From Aphelenchoides besseyi (Eukaryota; Nematoda; Chromadorea; Rhabditida; Aphelenchoididae), in NCBI GenBank assembly GCA_024699855.1, contig JAMPIQ010000002.1, forward strand, positions 1,178,001-1,242,000: a DNA stretch of 64,000 bases, given 5' to 3'. Positions 11,136-22,339 of this stretch are shown piece by piece. Made by a program: the position numbers and the translations under genes. Position 1 is the first letter of the stretch. Each line of letters starts with the position of its first letter. The notes beneath the pieces were generated by a model. That model was not told where the DNA came from. It saw only the letters and a program-made list of their open reading frames with translations, and ran no database searches.

Positions 11136-12234
11136 ATGTTCAACGATTCAGAACTGATTAACAAACAAGCGATCTTACCTCCACTCTTTCTTATCGAGTA
11201 CTTGTTTATTCTCGTATTCTATTCGATTTCAACTACACTTCAAACTTATCTTTTCTATCGTATTTGTACCTCGTCCTTAAGAAGACATCTATCCTCCAAT
11301 ATCACACTCAATGTTCTTTATTGGTGTTTCACAAATTTATCGGCTTTCAGTCACATATCGTACATGTTTGTGTACGGCTTCGGTGCAGGTATCTTTGATC
11401 ATCTGAATGAACCAAAATTTTAATTTTTAGAACCGTTCTCAGGACCAATCATGTTCACAACAGGCAACATCTACTATTTGTTTTCTATTTGCATGTCCAC
11501 TTCACTTTCATTTCTGCTTTTGAATCGAATTGTCGTTTTGATGTGGCCGTTGAGTTCAACGCGATTTCGCAAAAGCTTCACTGTATCAACAGCCACAATC
11601 ACTTTCACAATCGGGACTTTGTGTGCTGCGTTTCAAGCCTATCTTGAGATGCCGATTCCTTTAGAAACCGGTTGGTAATTCTCTGGTTTTGTCTAAGCAT
11701 TACATTTAGCTTGTCAAGCGTTTTCATGCCTTGTTTCGAAATCAAAAGGCGTAGTTTATTCTACTTCTCGACAATCAATCGCCCTTTTCAACGTGCTTTT
11801 GGCCACCATCTTTTGGTGGAAGTTCTCTCGGCATCGACAGAATTTGAGCGGAACTCAACAGAATCAACGACAAGTAAACAAACCACGTGCTTCCTAGTCT
11901 TGTACTTCTGTTTCAGAATAATCTTCTAGCTGCATTTGCTATTCTAAGTGAGATTGTGTTGAGTCTAATGCCTTCCATTGTTTACACGATCTTATCTTCC
12001 TGGAATGTAAATCAAGGAGCTCTCTTCGGCCCTTGGATTCATGTATTCGAAATACCTATTGGCCAATTAAACTCTGAACTTTAGACGTTTTATGGTGTAG
12101 ATTCACTCATTACTGCACTCATCTACAGACACGTGATTTTGAAACGATCTTCTCAACTAATCGCAATCATTTCTTTTGTCAGCAGTCGAGATCGTGGAGC
12201 TATTACTCAGTCCAACAATTCGAGATTACGTTAA
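11136..12234 (+). CDS. 7TM chemoreceptor-like GPCR (paralogue B)
   Basis: Complete-looking serpentine receptor. The ATG at 11136 starts MFNDSELINK, an extracellular N-terminus without signal peptide; an upstream TTG-started extension seems unlikely. Exon 1 carries the first two helices. Exon 2 begins after GGTGCAG/gtatct and carries the third helix with STSLSFLLLNRIVVLMWP. The following exons hold helices 4-6 and, after an intron whose donor is the GTATTC following WIH, the final TFYGVDSLITALIYRHVIL segment. Stop is TAA at 12232-12234. Introns are about 38-45 bp. It is a close paralogue of the minus-strand gene at 45866-46960 (same exon layout and TM3 block) and a more distant one of 6922-7952. 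Confidence 0.75.
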
Positions 12235-12239
12235 TAGTC

Positions 12240-12770
12240 CAATTGTAGTCGGATGTGATCGACACCAAAAACATGAATAAGAACAATTACGTAGTAGAAG
12301 TTGATTAAAATAAATTCTTTCATTTTTAACAACCGAGAATCGTCTTCAGCACTTTGTAGGATCAGAGATCACCAGAAGCCGTCACTCTCAAATCCAACGC
12401 GCTAATAAACTCGCGGCACATGAGAAGATAACCGATGTCTTAGAGATTAAACCGAGATCTAAAGTCAAACACAACAGAAATCTTACCACAAACGTTAGAT
12501 ATAAAGTAGTCAAATCGAGAACTTCAAACCATCAGTTTACCTTCATTTAACCCTTTTACTGTGTGCACGACGACAAATCGATCCAAACCACAGTAGCACG
12601 TTAACTGTTCCCGAAAAGCTTACACCAATGAATATTGCATAAGAATAGGCTTACAAATCAATCGTTCTGAAGACAAAACAATGTTGACCATTTCCGAGCT
12701 AAATGAATTAAAATTATTGATAAAAAACAAGTGCACAAAGGATGCAATAAAACTACGAACAATTAAACAA
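12240..12770. other. Intergenic, no gene seen
   Basis: AT-rich sequence with no open frame or splice-linked exon that I can support; it probably holds the 3' UTRs of the converging genes on either side. Confidence 0.5.
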
Positions 12771-12774
12771 ACAA

Positions 12775-13371
12775 TCAATCTGGATCGTATTCGGCAATTT
12801 CGTCACTCCAGAAGTGCAAATCGCCAAGCTGCTCGGCTTCCATAAGGTCGTTGATGTTGTTTAGCGCTGGATGTTCTCCATACCGAACTTGCACATGCGC
12901 GTAATGGAACTAAGCCAGTTTTCGGTAGAAACTGGAGACGGGTACGGCTGTTTCCCCACGTCTTGATCGTTGTTTGTTGATCCCATCGATGGCGGTTAAC
13001 AAGTCTTCAGCCAAGTGATGGCCCGGCAGTAATTGAATGAAACCGTAAAGAAAAGATAGAACGAAGAAAAATCGCCTTCATGTCTTCTTATGCGGCATTC
13101 ATCAGTATTGTCCTCAACGGTGACGTCCTTGTATTCATCATGCTGTTGGATGTACATTTGTTGATGTGAGTGCACCACCAATTGAATGATTCGCAGTTGG
13201 CCTGACGTTCATTCGAACATGTAGAGCTATCGTTGTGCCGAAATTGACATTCGTTATCTGAAGTCTATAAACAAATTAGTGAAATCCAGCTAGAGTAAAA
13301 CTAACCGAACGAACGTTTTCATGAAGTCCATTAGCATCGATATGAGAAGCTGATCCGTCGAAGTTAGACAT
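12775..13371 (-). CDS. Unidentified coding region, exon structure unresolved
   Basis: Several minus-strand stretches look coding but do not join cleanly. The ATG at 13369-13371 begins MSNFDGSASHIDANGLHE, followed by a consensus 43-bp intron and a Cys-containing exon (DNECQFRHND...CESFNWWCT). Further on, a hydrophobic stretch leads into GHHLAEDLLTAIDGINKQR. The last exon ends NDLMEAEQLGDLHFWSDE and reaches TGA at 12775-12777. At least one frame change between these parts is unexplained. I recognise no family; a secreted precursor or a decayed gene are both possible. Confidence 0.3.
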
Positions 13372-14016
13372 TTTAGTCCTAATCGTGATGTCAAAAGAAA
13401 CTAATGGACAAATTACAATCAACGTGCTTCGAGACACCAACAAGCAACTAGCTTTTTAAAATCCCCCGTTCAGCAAGACCACTTTTAAACGGACGATTAT
13501 CAACCGTAACAACGCTCGCGGGTACGGTCTTCATTGACCTTTTCTGACGCTTATTATTGAAGCAATTATTGTTTGTAACCGATAGCTGTACGCCGCCAGT
13601 TGAACTGGTCAATTTAAATGGAACGCCGAGATTGAGCTCAATGACTAGAAGCCAGTTTATATAAGGAGCTTTTCTCGAGTGGAGATTTGACTGGTCAGTG
13701 GTTGTAGTGTCCGGTCACCCGATTGAATTGATTGAGAACCACTTTATATGCAAACACATTTGTTTATAAAGGTTCAAACAATAAGAGATGTTGGACCCAA
13801 GTTCCAAATCGATTAGTCGGAGAGTTGTCCAACTAAACTTTGTGTTTACTCCCACTAAAATCAATCACAGCTAAAGCAATTAGCACATTCAAATTTGGAC
13901 GATACTAGAAAATTGACGACTTGAACTTCCAAATGAATTTAATTTCTACGAATTAAATTTGTCTGCAAATTCAACTTTAGCGAAGTATTGAACTGTTTAA
14001 GCAAGAGACAAACCGA
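13372..14016. other. Intergenic region with a TATA-like site
   Basis: No supported gene. A TATATAAGG sequence near 13658-13666 could serve as a core promoter for something to its right, but no start codon with a convincing product follows within 100 bp. Confidence 0.35.
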
Positions 14017-14740
14017 ATGATGTCATTATTTTACGCCGAGTTCACGATCTCAAAGCTAGAGTACAACTCGATAAAAAAGAACCCGCTCTTGGAATTTTTA
14101 ATAACTTGTGTGACTTCCACTAGCTACATCTCCTTCCTTTGTTCATTGCAGTTCCCATCTTCTCTTTTTGCGAAACTTTTTGTAATTTCAAGTGTTGTGT
14201 ACTTTGAAACGATGTTTGGCTTCGATTTCAATCAACAAAGAACACGGAAATGATGATGAGAGAGATCCAGATGCATTGCGTGTTAATGCCAATTTCTATT
14301 GTTCAAAATAAATTGGAAAACCTAAGAGATTATGAAATGACTACTTGTTGTTGCCATAATCCTCGAGTTTGTATTCTGACCCGTGAGTTCATTTTGTGTC
14401 CCCCGTCAATTCTGAGCTATCTTTAGTGGCATAATAGCCTTTAACTTGGTAAACTTTGTCGTCGTCAAAAACGGTGAAGCGTTTTACCTTACAATTAACT
14501 TCGCATGCAAATTGCACATGATTTACATACGGTGACAGAATGGTAACACGCCTTGAAGTCCAAGGACATTAACACTCGTGTTCACAAACAAATGATTTTA
14601 AGTGTACGCTTTATACTTCGAAAATTTTCAGTGTAACTCAAAGCTCCAACTACATTTGCGCCATTGAGATCAAAAGTCACGTTTCTTCTACAATATCTAC
14701 TTTACTTGAATGCTCAATTTGCTTTCTACTTCAGTCAAAT
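14017..14740 (+). other. Possible degenerate receptor exons
   Basis: The ORF at 14017-14253 is rich in hydrophobic stretches and contains IKKNPLLEFLIT, resembling KNPLLLEITLT of the intact receptor just downstream. A second hydrophobic stretch (GIIAFNLVNFVVVKNGEAF) follows a consensus GTGAGT...TTTAG intron near 14390-14436. I cannot connect them into a full gene; they may be remnants of a duplicated chemoreceptor. Confidence 0.3.
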
Positions 14741-14755
14741 CGTTTAGTGGATCCC

Positions 14756-16043
14756 ATGACATTAATGCTGTTGATTATAATGCCTGCGTGTGTTTACGCG
14801 GCTGAAGGAACATCTGTGATACTAAACACGATCGTTGTCTATTTGGTTTTGACAGAGACAAACAAGGACATAAAAGTGAGTTGAATTGCTGTTCCTGAAC
14901 TGGTGGAGTCTTCAGGAATACAAAAATCTTCTGATTTTGAACTGCATTGTTGACTATGTGTACACGTTAATTGGACTTTTTAATCATGACACATTCGAAA
15001 TAACACAAAACGTTTGGATTCACATTCTCGGTTGGCCAGCAAACTTGTTTCCTAAACCGTGGCACTACGTTTTCGTCGGAGCTTTCAGTTTCAAGCTCTC
15101 GGTGAGTTACACTCAAAAATTCAAATGACCTGTTTTAGTTTGGTATTATTTCTTTGCCCATTCAATTTGGATATCGATGGTGTCTTCTGTGCAGGTGAAC
15201 TTTAGATTCTTCTGATTGGGCGACAGTCAAATGTTTAGAAGAAAGATGTTGACGGTTTCTCAACTCATTTTGATCTTCGTTGCCACCTTCATGATCTCTT
15301 GTCATTGGTGGACAGTATTCGGCTTAACATTCTATGTCTCTGATCACAAATACACCGATTACTCGTTTCTCAAGTCCAATCCTTTCATATTTAACGACCA
15401 AAACTCCAATCCGACTTTGGTGATCACCGAGTTGGTAAGAAACATCAAAATACGATTAAGTAATGTTTTCCTTAGAAAAATCCGCTCTTGTTGGAAATAA
15501 CTCTAACTGCACGTGAGTCTGCTTATCGAAGCTCAGTACTTGGAAGTTTTAGTTGTGGCCAACGGTTTAACATGCTTCTTGATCGGCTACTTTACCTGCA
15601 AAACGATTCAAAAACTCGAGGAGTCAAAAGGAAAAATGTCAAATAAAACGAGAAGACTTCAAAATCAGATGACAAGAATCTTACTCGTTCAAAAAACAAG
15701 CGTCTTATTGACTGCAATAATCCCGATTATGATCATGGGATTCATGGTGTTTACAGCTGTTGAAGTGAGAGGTTGATTCAAACATTTTAACAATAATTTC
15801 AGATTCACGGTATGGGAAGCACAATGAACGTTATTTTGAGTTGGATACCCGTGAGTTGTATCAAAATTTTTTGCGTTCGAACATGATTTTTAGGTCATGA
15901 ATCCATTTTGTACGATCATTATGGTTCGACGTTTGCGTTTGCGCCTTCTCAGTTGTATATCGCCCTTTTCCTATGGGTCTTCAAACACGGAAACATCACG
16001 TAGTCCAATCTACGGAGCTCATATCCCAATTTTTATTTTCTAA
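14756..16043 (+). CDS. Str-superfamily 7TM chemoreceptor
   Basis: Eight exons: 14756-14875, 14916-15101, 15139-15194, 15227-15434, 15476-15512, 15553-15764, 15803-15850 and 15894-16043; introns are 32-43 bp, all GT-AG. The product has the superfamily landmarks IISLPIQFGYRW after the third helix (the iPvQFiYRY block), a basic third loop (KLEESKGKMSNKTRRLQ), QKTSVLLTAIIPIMIMG for the sixth helix and NPFCTIIMVRRLR at the seventh. The start at 14756 follows an acceptor-like TTCAG; the first helix is LMLLIIMPACVYA. Stop is TAA at 16041-16043. Length is about 345 residues, as usual. Class within Str/Srd/Sri/Srj is not assigned. Confidence 0.75.
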
Positions 16044-17028
16044 GATATATGAAACGAGTAAAGTCTACAAAACCCTGTCAAGATGATTATTAGCACCAAA
16101 AATGCACTAGAAATGTGGAATTGAACATACTTTCTAAACTTTGTAAACTGCATCGATTCCAAGCACTTGTATTTCACGTTCGTGTCTTTCACATGTGCGA
16201 ATTCGGTCTTATGTTGTGCGTAAAAATCGATTTCGTTCAACTCCAATTTTGGAGTTTGCATCAAACAAATCTGTGCATCTTAGACCCAAATAATACTCAC
16301 CGTCAAAGACACAGATAGTACCTGACAGGTCGGCAGCAGGTTGAACAGAATAAATTGATGCGCACAAGACAACAGGTTTTCTTGGCTGATCGAAACGTTC
16401 TCGAGTATGCAACATGCTCCTGATCTTTCACTTGAAGAGAAATTCAATCGACTCGAGGTGTTGCATCTCAAACCGTTGTTTCGAATGGTTTGTTGTTTGT
16501 AAATTTAATGTCGGGTTTATGATTTTAGCTGGCGATGCACGTGTCCTTGTTGCTATCGTATCTATTGGATCGAGTTTGGTTACGGCACCCGCACACAAAC
16601 GATTGGTTACCTATGATGTTATTTGTTCTTGTACATTAAAAGAACGGTACGTTGATTAACTAACCATTAGTGTAACATCATTGGTAAGCTTTCCGTCGCG
16701 TGATTTCATCTCTTTAAGGTACCAAAAACTTCTTCATATCTTTAAATTAATGTGAGAACCTGACCTGAGAGTTCATTTGCTTTCTAGTGCATCAACAGAG
16801 CATCTAAAGAGTATGTTGAGCTTGTGCGTCGACTAGCGTTTGTCCCAATCGTTTATTAAATTTTCAAATGTACAAAATTAAAAATACCAAACGGATATGT
16901 GAAATAAACAACGTTAAATAGACGACACAACAAACCGAGATTCATGTTTTTTGGCTAAAATGTAAATACGAATTCAGAAATTCATTGCTAAGGCATAAAA
17001 GATATCCATATTTGTGATAGAAACGATT
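16044..17028 (-). other. Unassigned minus-strand coding potential
   Basis: Between 16040 and 16480 the minus strand has two overlapping open stretches. One includes PRKPVVLCASIYSVQPAADL. The other runs through YKCLESMQFTKFRKYVQF to a hydrophobic C-terminal segment (FLVLIIILTGFC) with a stop near 16040. They suggest a small protein with a C-terminal membrane anchor, but the exon joins are not clear and no family is recognised. Nothing convincing is seen in 16480-17028. Confidence 0.25.
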
Positions 17029-17768
17029 CTAAACAGCAAATTCCGGAGGTCCACGCTTGTACGTTGATTGTTTTAGGGTGTGAAACGTGCGAGACGATGG
17101 GATTCCAGTCATCTTTTCGACCATTTGACGATACGCCCGGTAAACGATTGTTTCGAAGTACATTTGAATGACCAAGGAAACCAAAATGCCGATCATTTGA
17201 ATGAACGTGAACCAACGCACAGCTGAATAATCGATTCCTTAATAATAACAAATGGGTTAGTTGAGCACACGGGTTAGAAGTTCAAACTCACTTGTTCCGT
17301 GCATTTGATCGACCGGTACATACTGATAGTAATCGTCTTGACTCAGAGTCGAGAACAAGTCGAGTAGAAGGAAGAAGAGAGAGACGATGTAGAAGAAACC
17401 GTAGAACATGACTAACATGAACTAAAATCAAAGAAAATGGATCTGAAATGAGTTCAATGGTAAATTACGTTGACAATAAGAAACGGAATGAACACTCGTG
17501 GCTTCTTGCATTGCGCTGCAACGATCACTCCAACGTAGAGCAGTAGGATGAGAACCGCTAGAGCCAGTTGAACGAACCAAAGAAAATAGGCGGCAACTGA
17601 GATGACAACCAACGATCCAACGACTCCGATGATTCCGATGATCAGAGATCCGGTTTGGACGTGCAACCCACAACAACACTCGTTTCGTCGCTCCTCCAAC
17701 TCTTCCAAGTATTGACTTTCAGCCTCGGTCAACAGGGTCTTCGATTTGGAGTTGATTTCGGTGCTCAT
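17029..17768 (-). CDS. Four-helix membrane protein, LAPTM-like
   Basis: Predicted endosomal or lysosomal tetraspan-type protein. The N-terminal cytosolic segment (MSTEINSKSKTLLTEAESQY) leads into a conserved Cys-rich turn, ECCCGLHVQTGSLIIG, then helices around residues 38-60, 66-90, 105-130 and 160-185, and a cytosolic tail with SSRTFHTLKQ. The short Cys cluster at the membrane entry is typical of nematode LAPTM4-like/DUF7027 proteins. Exons: 17768 down to 17469, then two more, separated by GT-AG introns of about 52 and 54 bp (slightly longer than neighbours). Stop is TAG at 17029-17031. About 210 residues; cargo unknown. Confidence 0.65.
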
Positions 17769-17779
17769 TTTTCTGAATA

Positions 17780-20700
17780 CAAGAATTCAATAGACACTCG
17801 GTTTGCATCCTCGCAAAATTCAATTGTACGCGAAAATCGAATCTTTTTTGCCCACTTGCTTGTTGGATATTGTAAAGACTCTCCGGTCACATACTATAAG
17901 CACAGACCTCGTTCTCTGCACTCAAAGTGCAAACGAACTTAATTACCGAACTAGCAAACATACGATGGAAACGACAATTCGATCCTCCAGTTGCCATAAT
18001 TCTGAAGGCCACTTGTTACGTAAAAAGAACCCCAAACTGTTCACTCCGTTTCCCACTTCATTTCAACCGAAATTCAATGGCACAGAACGAAGGAGCGAGC
18101 AGTTTTATTCGTGGGTGGTGGGAGTTTCGGCTTATGACCAGCGAATTTGATTCCAATAGTCTCGAGTTAAAAGCAGAAGTTATGACCACCGAGTATTTTT
18201 AAACACTTGACACGACAGACGGGAAAAAACATTTGAGCCATGAAAGTCGTGAGCTCTTCTTAACGTGCCGTTTATGTCCTCAGGCTCCGCCCACCAGAGG
18301 GAGAGACAGGTGATGGGTTTTGGATTTCGGTTTGTTTGGCCATTCGAGGTCTGAACGTCAATCCATTAGGCGCCGTGGAGATCGAATTCGACGACGGAAA
18401 TCCGTTGAATTGCACGTTGGAATTAACGTCAGAGAAGATGGGACAGAGATTAAATTTTGATGAGCGTGTAGTGGTGAGAGACTTCTACTGTCGGCTGTGG
18501 GAACCTGTTCTTCGTTTTTGTACAAAAATGGGTACGAGAATCGCAAAGAAGATTAACAGCCGACACGTGCAGTTGAATGAACGTGCTGAAGGAAGTACTT
18601 AATGGATGTGAGCACATTTCGGGACTATGAAAGTGTTTTCCAGGTGAATTCGTTAATCTCATAAACAGGATGAAGGTACAAGTCCAACGACCAAAAAACA
18701 TTTTCATTTGCACAAGAGAAGCTCCAGTAATTGTACCCTACGAGCATCTTCAAAGTCGAGTACTTCGCACGCGTAATCACCGAAGGGAAAGGCGAAAAGA
18801 ATATCAGAATCAGAAGATATGTATTAGCTAAACTTGACTGCCTACTCATTCAGCAATCACGGAAGTTGAGAGCCACAAGAAGTTGCGCACATTATTTGAA
18901 TGGACACCCGTAGACTGAATAGGAACACGCAAATTTCTGGCCGTCATTTTGCATTTTGGTCAAACTACGTAGAAAATCGAATTTCCGTTTGTATGTTCAG
19001 AAATTGAAAACGTCCGAAGACAACTCTTGGATGACTTGCAAACAACAAAAACACGAGAGTTCAAAAGTCGAACCGTCTTTTGTAGCCGAATAGAAATTGG
19101 AGGCCTTCGATTCGATTAGTAACGTCAAAGTACATAGTAATGGAGCTCAGAAGAAAGCGAATAAGAAACTCCGATGCTGAATAAAACTCCCGAGGGTTAT
19201 GAGAAAGAAGCTCAAAAGTCCCGGCGAATGATTGATGTGAGAAATGTAAAGTCCCGACAAAACAAGAAATTGTGATTGACTATCGTAAAGAAACAATTCA
19301 CGGATCACTTGTCAAGTTCACTGGGTCGGATATTGAACTTAGAATTTGACCCACTGGTAAACGTTAACAAGGAGGAACAGTGAACAAACCAAGTGGTTAT
19401 TTCGAGTCTAAGTCACGGTGTTTAAGTGAGTTAATTCTCCGAATGTCATACAAATGGCCCGGGGCTTAGAGTTCCGAGAACGCATCGTTTGATAAAGACA
19501 AAAGTTTGAGTCGTGAGAACAGCGACGATATGCAATGGATGATGTGACCTCGTAAACATAAACTACGACGTTTTAGTCAAGAGCTCAAAAATCTTTGGTT
19601 TTTGTAAAGAGCCGGGGCCCATAACTCAACGATTATTGACTTCGTATCTGCCGAAGATAACTTCCTTATGATGCGTTAAAGCAAAGAGACCACTTAATGT
19701 TCGGAAACGTCGAAACGTTGATTGAGCTTATTCACGCAGTCGAGCAGATGAATTGGGTAATTGAGCGAAGTTAAGTGGGAACATCTTTTGTGCGAGATGC
19801 AGAAATCAAAAATCGTTTCTGTCCACTTCATCAAAACGTAAGAGATGCGGAAGTCATTCGCTCTCTCATTGACATTGGGGACCATTCAAACAATGAGAAT
19901 TCAAGTGAACTCGCGAAACATCTCGTTGATGTAAAGCGAAGATGACAATCAAAAGACCATGAAAGATGTTCGTACCAAAATAGAACACTCCAAGACTTAA
20001 TTGACTGCAGGTCTGCAATGAGCTCGAAATAGAAACCTTGCAAAGCGGTTTGTTTGCCCAGCCATCACATTAGCAAACTGAATCTTCGACGCTTTTTGTC
20101 ATTTGAAACTTCAAGTGGCAAAGAAGGCGAATTACGTAAACGTTAACGGTTGATTGCTCAACAACAAAAAACGATTGGTCCTTCGAGCGTCAGAAGTTGC
20201 ATGTAATTGAAAGACAGAAGATCATTTAACAACAACAGCAAGGTTCTTTCATTAACTTCAATAGCCGGTTAAGCGGTCGAATGCTTTCAAAAGAAATTCC
20301 TAAATAGCCGCGAATTTTGGAAGTTTGTTTGCTCGTCGCCCACCGAATTTCGTATTCAGGAGTGTCTACGCGGGTTCAAAGCGTACGCATGTTCGACATC
20401 CCCTCGAGTCCACTTAACGAACATGAAGTTATGTTTCGACATAAACGAAGCTGATTGTCCGGAAAACATAGTTTCCGTCGAATTTCAAGAATCTTCAATT
20501 TATCGGTCTGCTCACTAATTGGCGATTACCCTCGTTTAACAGATCGTTCGCACGTCTGCAACCACTCGAGGGGTTACGTTCTTTGACGTAAACAGTCGGA
20601 AAAACGAGTGGGTACGTCGTGCAGAGTTTTGCAGTAAACGAAGAGAAAAGTGAGTTGCAAACAAGATAATGTGGAAAGGAAGGCCGTCGATGCGAATGTT

Positions 20701-22339
20701 TGCCAAACTAAAAAAGAAGATTGTGGAGTTGTTTTTATACGCCAAGCGTCCGTCCATTTGAATTAAAACGTTTAAGTGCTCACTCTAATCAAAAGACTGT
20801 AAACAAGTTGTCCAACTTCTCCTTAATTAACTCATCAACGTTAATGTCCAAATTCCTCGGAATCAACTGTTAACACTCGACGTGACAAAATCACGTTCAC
20901 TTCGCTATCTACCGTTTTAATGGGCCCAATCAAACGGCTTTTAATTGCACCGACAAACAACAACGAAATCAATTAACACCTCTTCTCTTCGAGAGTGTGA
21001 AGGTGGACGTCAAATGACGTTTCCGAAACAACTGTCGACGTTCATGAGATCCATCCATTAAGTTGATCAATGAGATGAAGTTGACAACATGATGATGTAA
21101 AGAACAATTTGAACAAGCGATTCTTGTTTGAATAGAGGGCCCAGCATAGGACCGTTGCAAAAAATCCGTCCAGTGCGAACTGGAGCTGGAGCCATCACTT
21201 CAGGGCATCCGAACTGCCACTTCGGAGTCGCGTACCCTTTAGATCATGGGTTAATAAACCGACCAGAAACTTCCGTTAAGTGATCATGAAAGCCGTAGCT
21301 TCAAATAGAGTGATGGGAATCGCACTCGAAACGCGCATCTTCTCTTCGCCTTTTCGCATCTACTTCTTGAGTAGTCTTTTCACACACAAACACAGCGCAC
21401 GAGATCGATCTTCCGGCTCATTTCTGCCGTTGAACCCCGCGACTGATCTCTCATCTAAATATCAAGTTCTGAGGGTTCGAAGTTCAATTCAAATGACAAG
21501 TGGTCACCAGACAACCAATTTGTTTGTTCCGTTTCCCCCATGACTTCACTTTTTAAACACGAAAACGATCAATTCAAGCAGCTGCAAACATCAAAAACAT
21601 TCATTCGACCAAAAAACAATTTGCCCTTCAAATGTGGGATTAACGAAAAGAAAACTAAAAGTGCAAATTGAACGTGACTTTTTCAGTTAACTTTTGGTAG
21701 GAAAAGAACGTTCGAACGGCCACCATGTTTCGAAAGAATTGTTTTCATCGGCGTCCAATTACTCACGACATTGAACGTGAACATCAGGTGACAAAAAGCG
21801 AAGGCGGGGAGATGAAATCGAGTGAACAGAAGTGTCAAAATTTGTCATTCAATACTTTGATCTCGATGCATCTCAATGTTGTCAAAGCATGTGAGTGATT
21901 GGACACACGACTTTCCATGTAAACAAATTAGCTTCCCGATTGCGAATCAGCGACCAAAATAAACCGGGAAGCATATCTCGATTGACGACAACGGTAAGTG
22001 CAAATTCACTTCTCATTCGGCTAGCCTGTAGGTTAAGCAAGTGGATTGAAAGTATGGCACCGAAAACTGTTCCGCTAATTCGTTTTGTACTTTGAGTTCG
22101 TTTTGTCATCGGACTCAAATTGGCAACAAATTGACTAATCGAATTGCGAACTCACGCACCTAAACGTTCAATGTCGTAAATAGCGGTCCTCGAACACGAC
22201 CGGAATCCTAAGAACATTCGGTCGATGCAACAGTCACGTTTCGCAAATTTGAAGTTTCAAGTTTAAGTTCAGTCACGTACATTGGAAGATGACGAATAAT
22301 CTTTCAGTTTATTGGAATTTAAAATACAAAACTTTAAAC
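17780..22339. other. 4.5-kb gene-poor region
   Basis: No protein domain, splice-linked exon series or RNA gene could be supported here. The longest candidate (18336-18602, plus) contains a stretch around EIEFDDGNPLNCTLEL but no family is recognised. From about 19.0 to 20.1 kb the plus strand is noticeably purine-rich. The block separates the 3' end of the M13 peptidase gene from the start of the LAPTM-like gene and could hold regulatory sequence, non-coding transcripts or decayed genes. Confidence 0.4.

Noticed and set aside
15513..15532. A 19-bp intron in the Str-like receptor
   Set aside because: The same GTGAGT donor with the consensus acceptor GTTTTAG at 15552 gives a 40-bp intron and keeps the receptor frame, so no ultra-short intron is needed.
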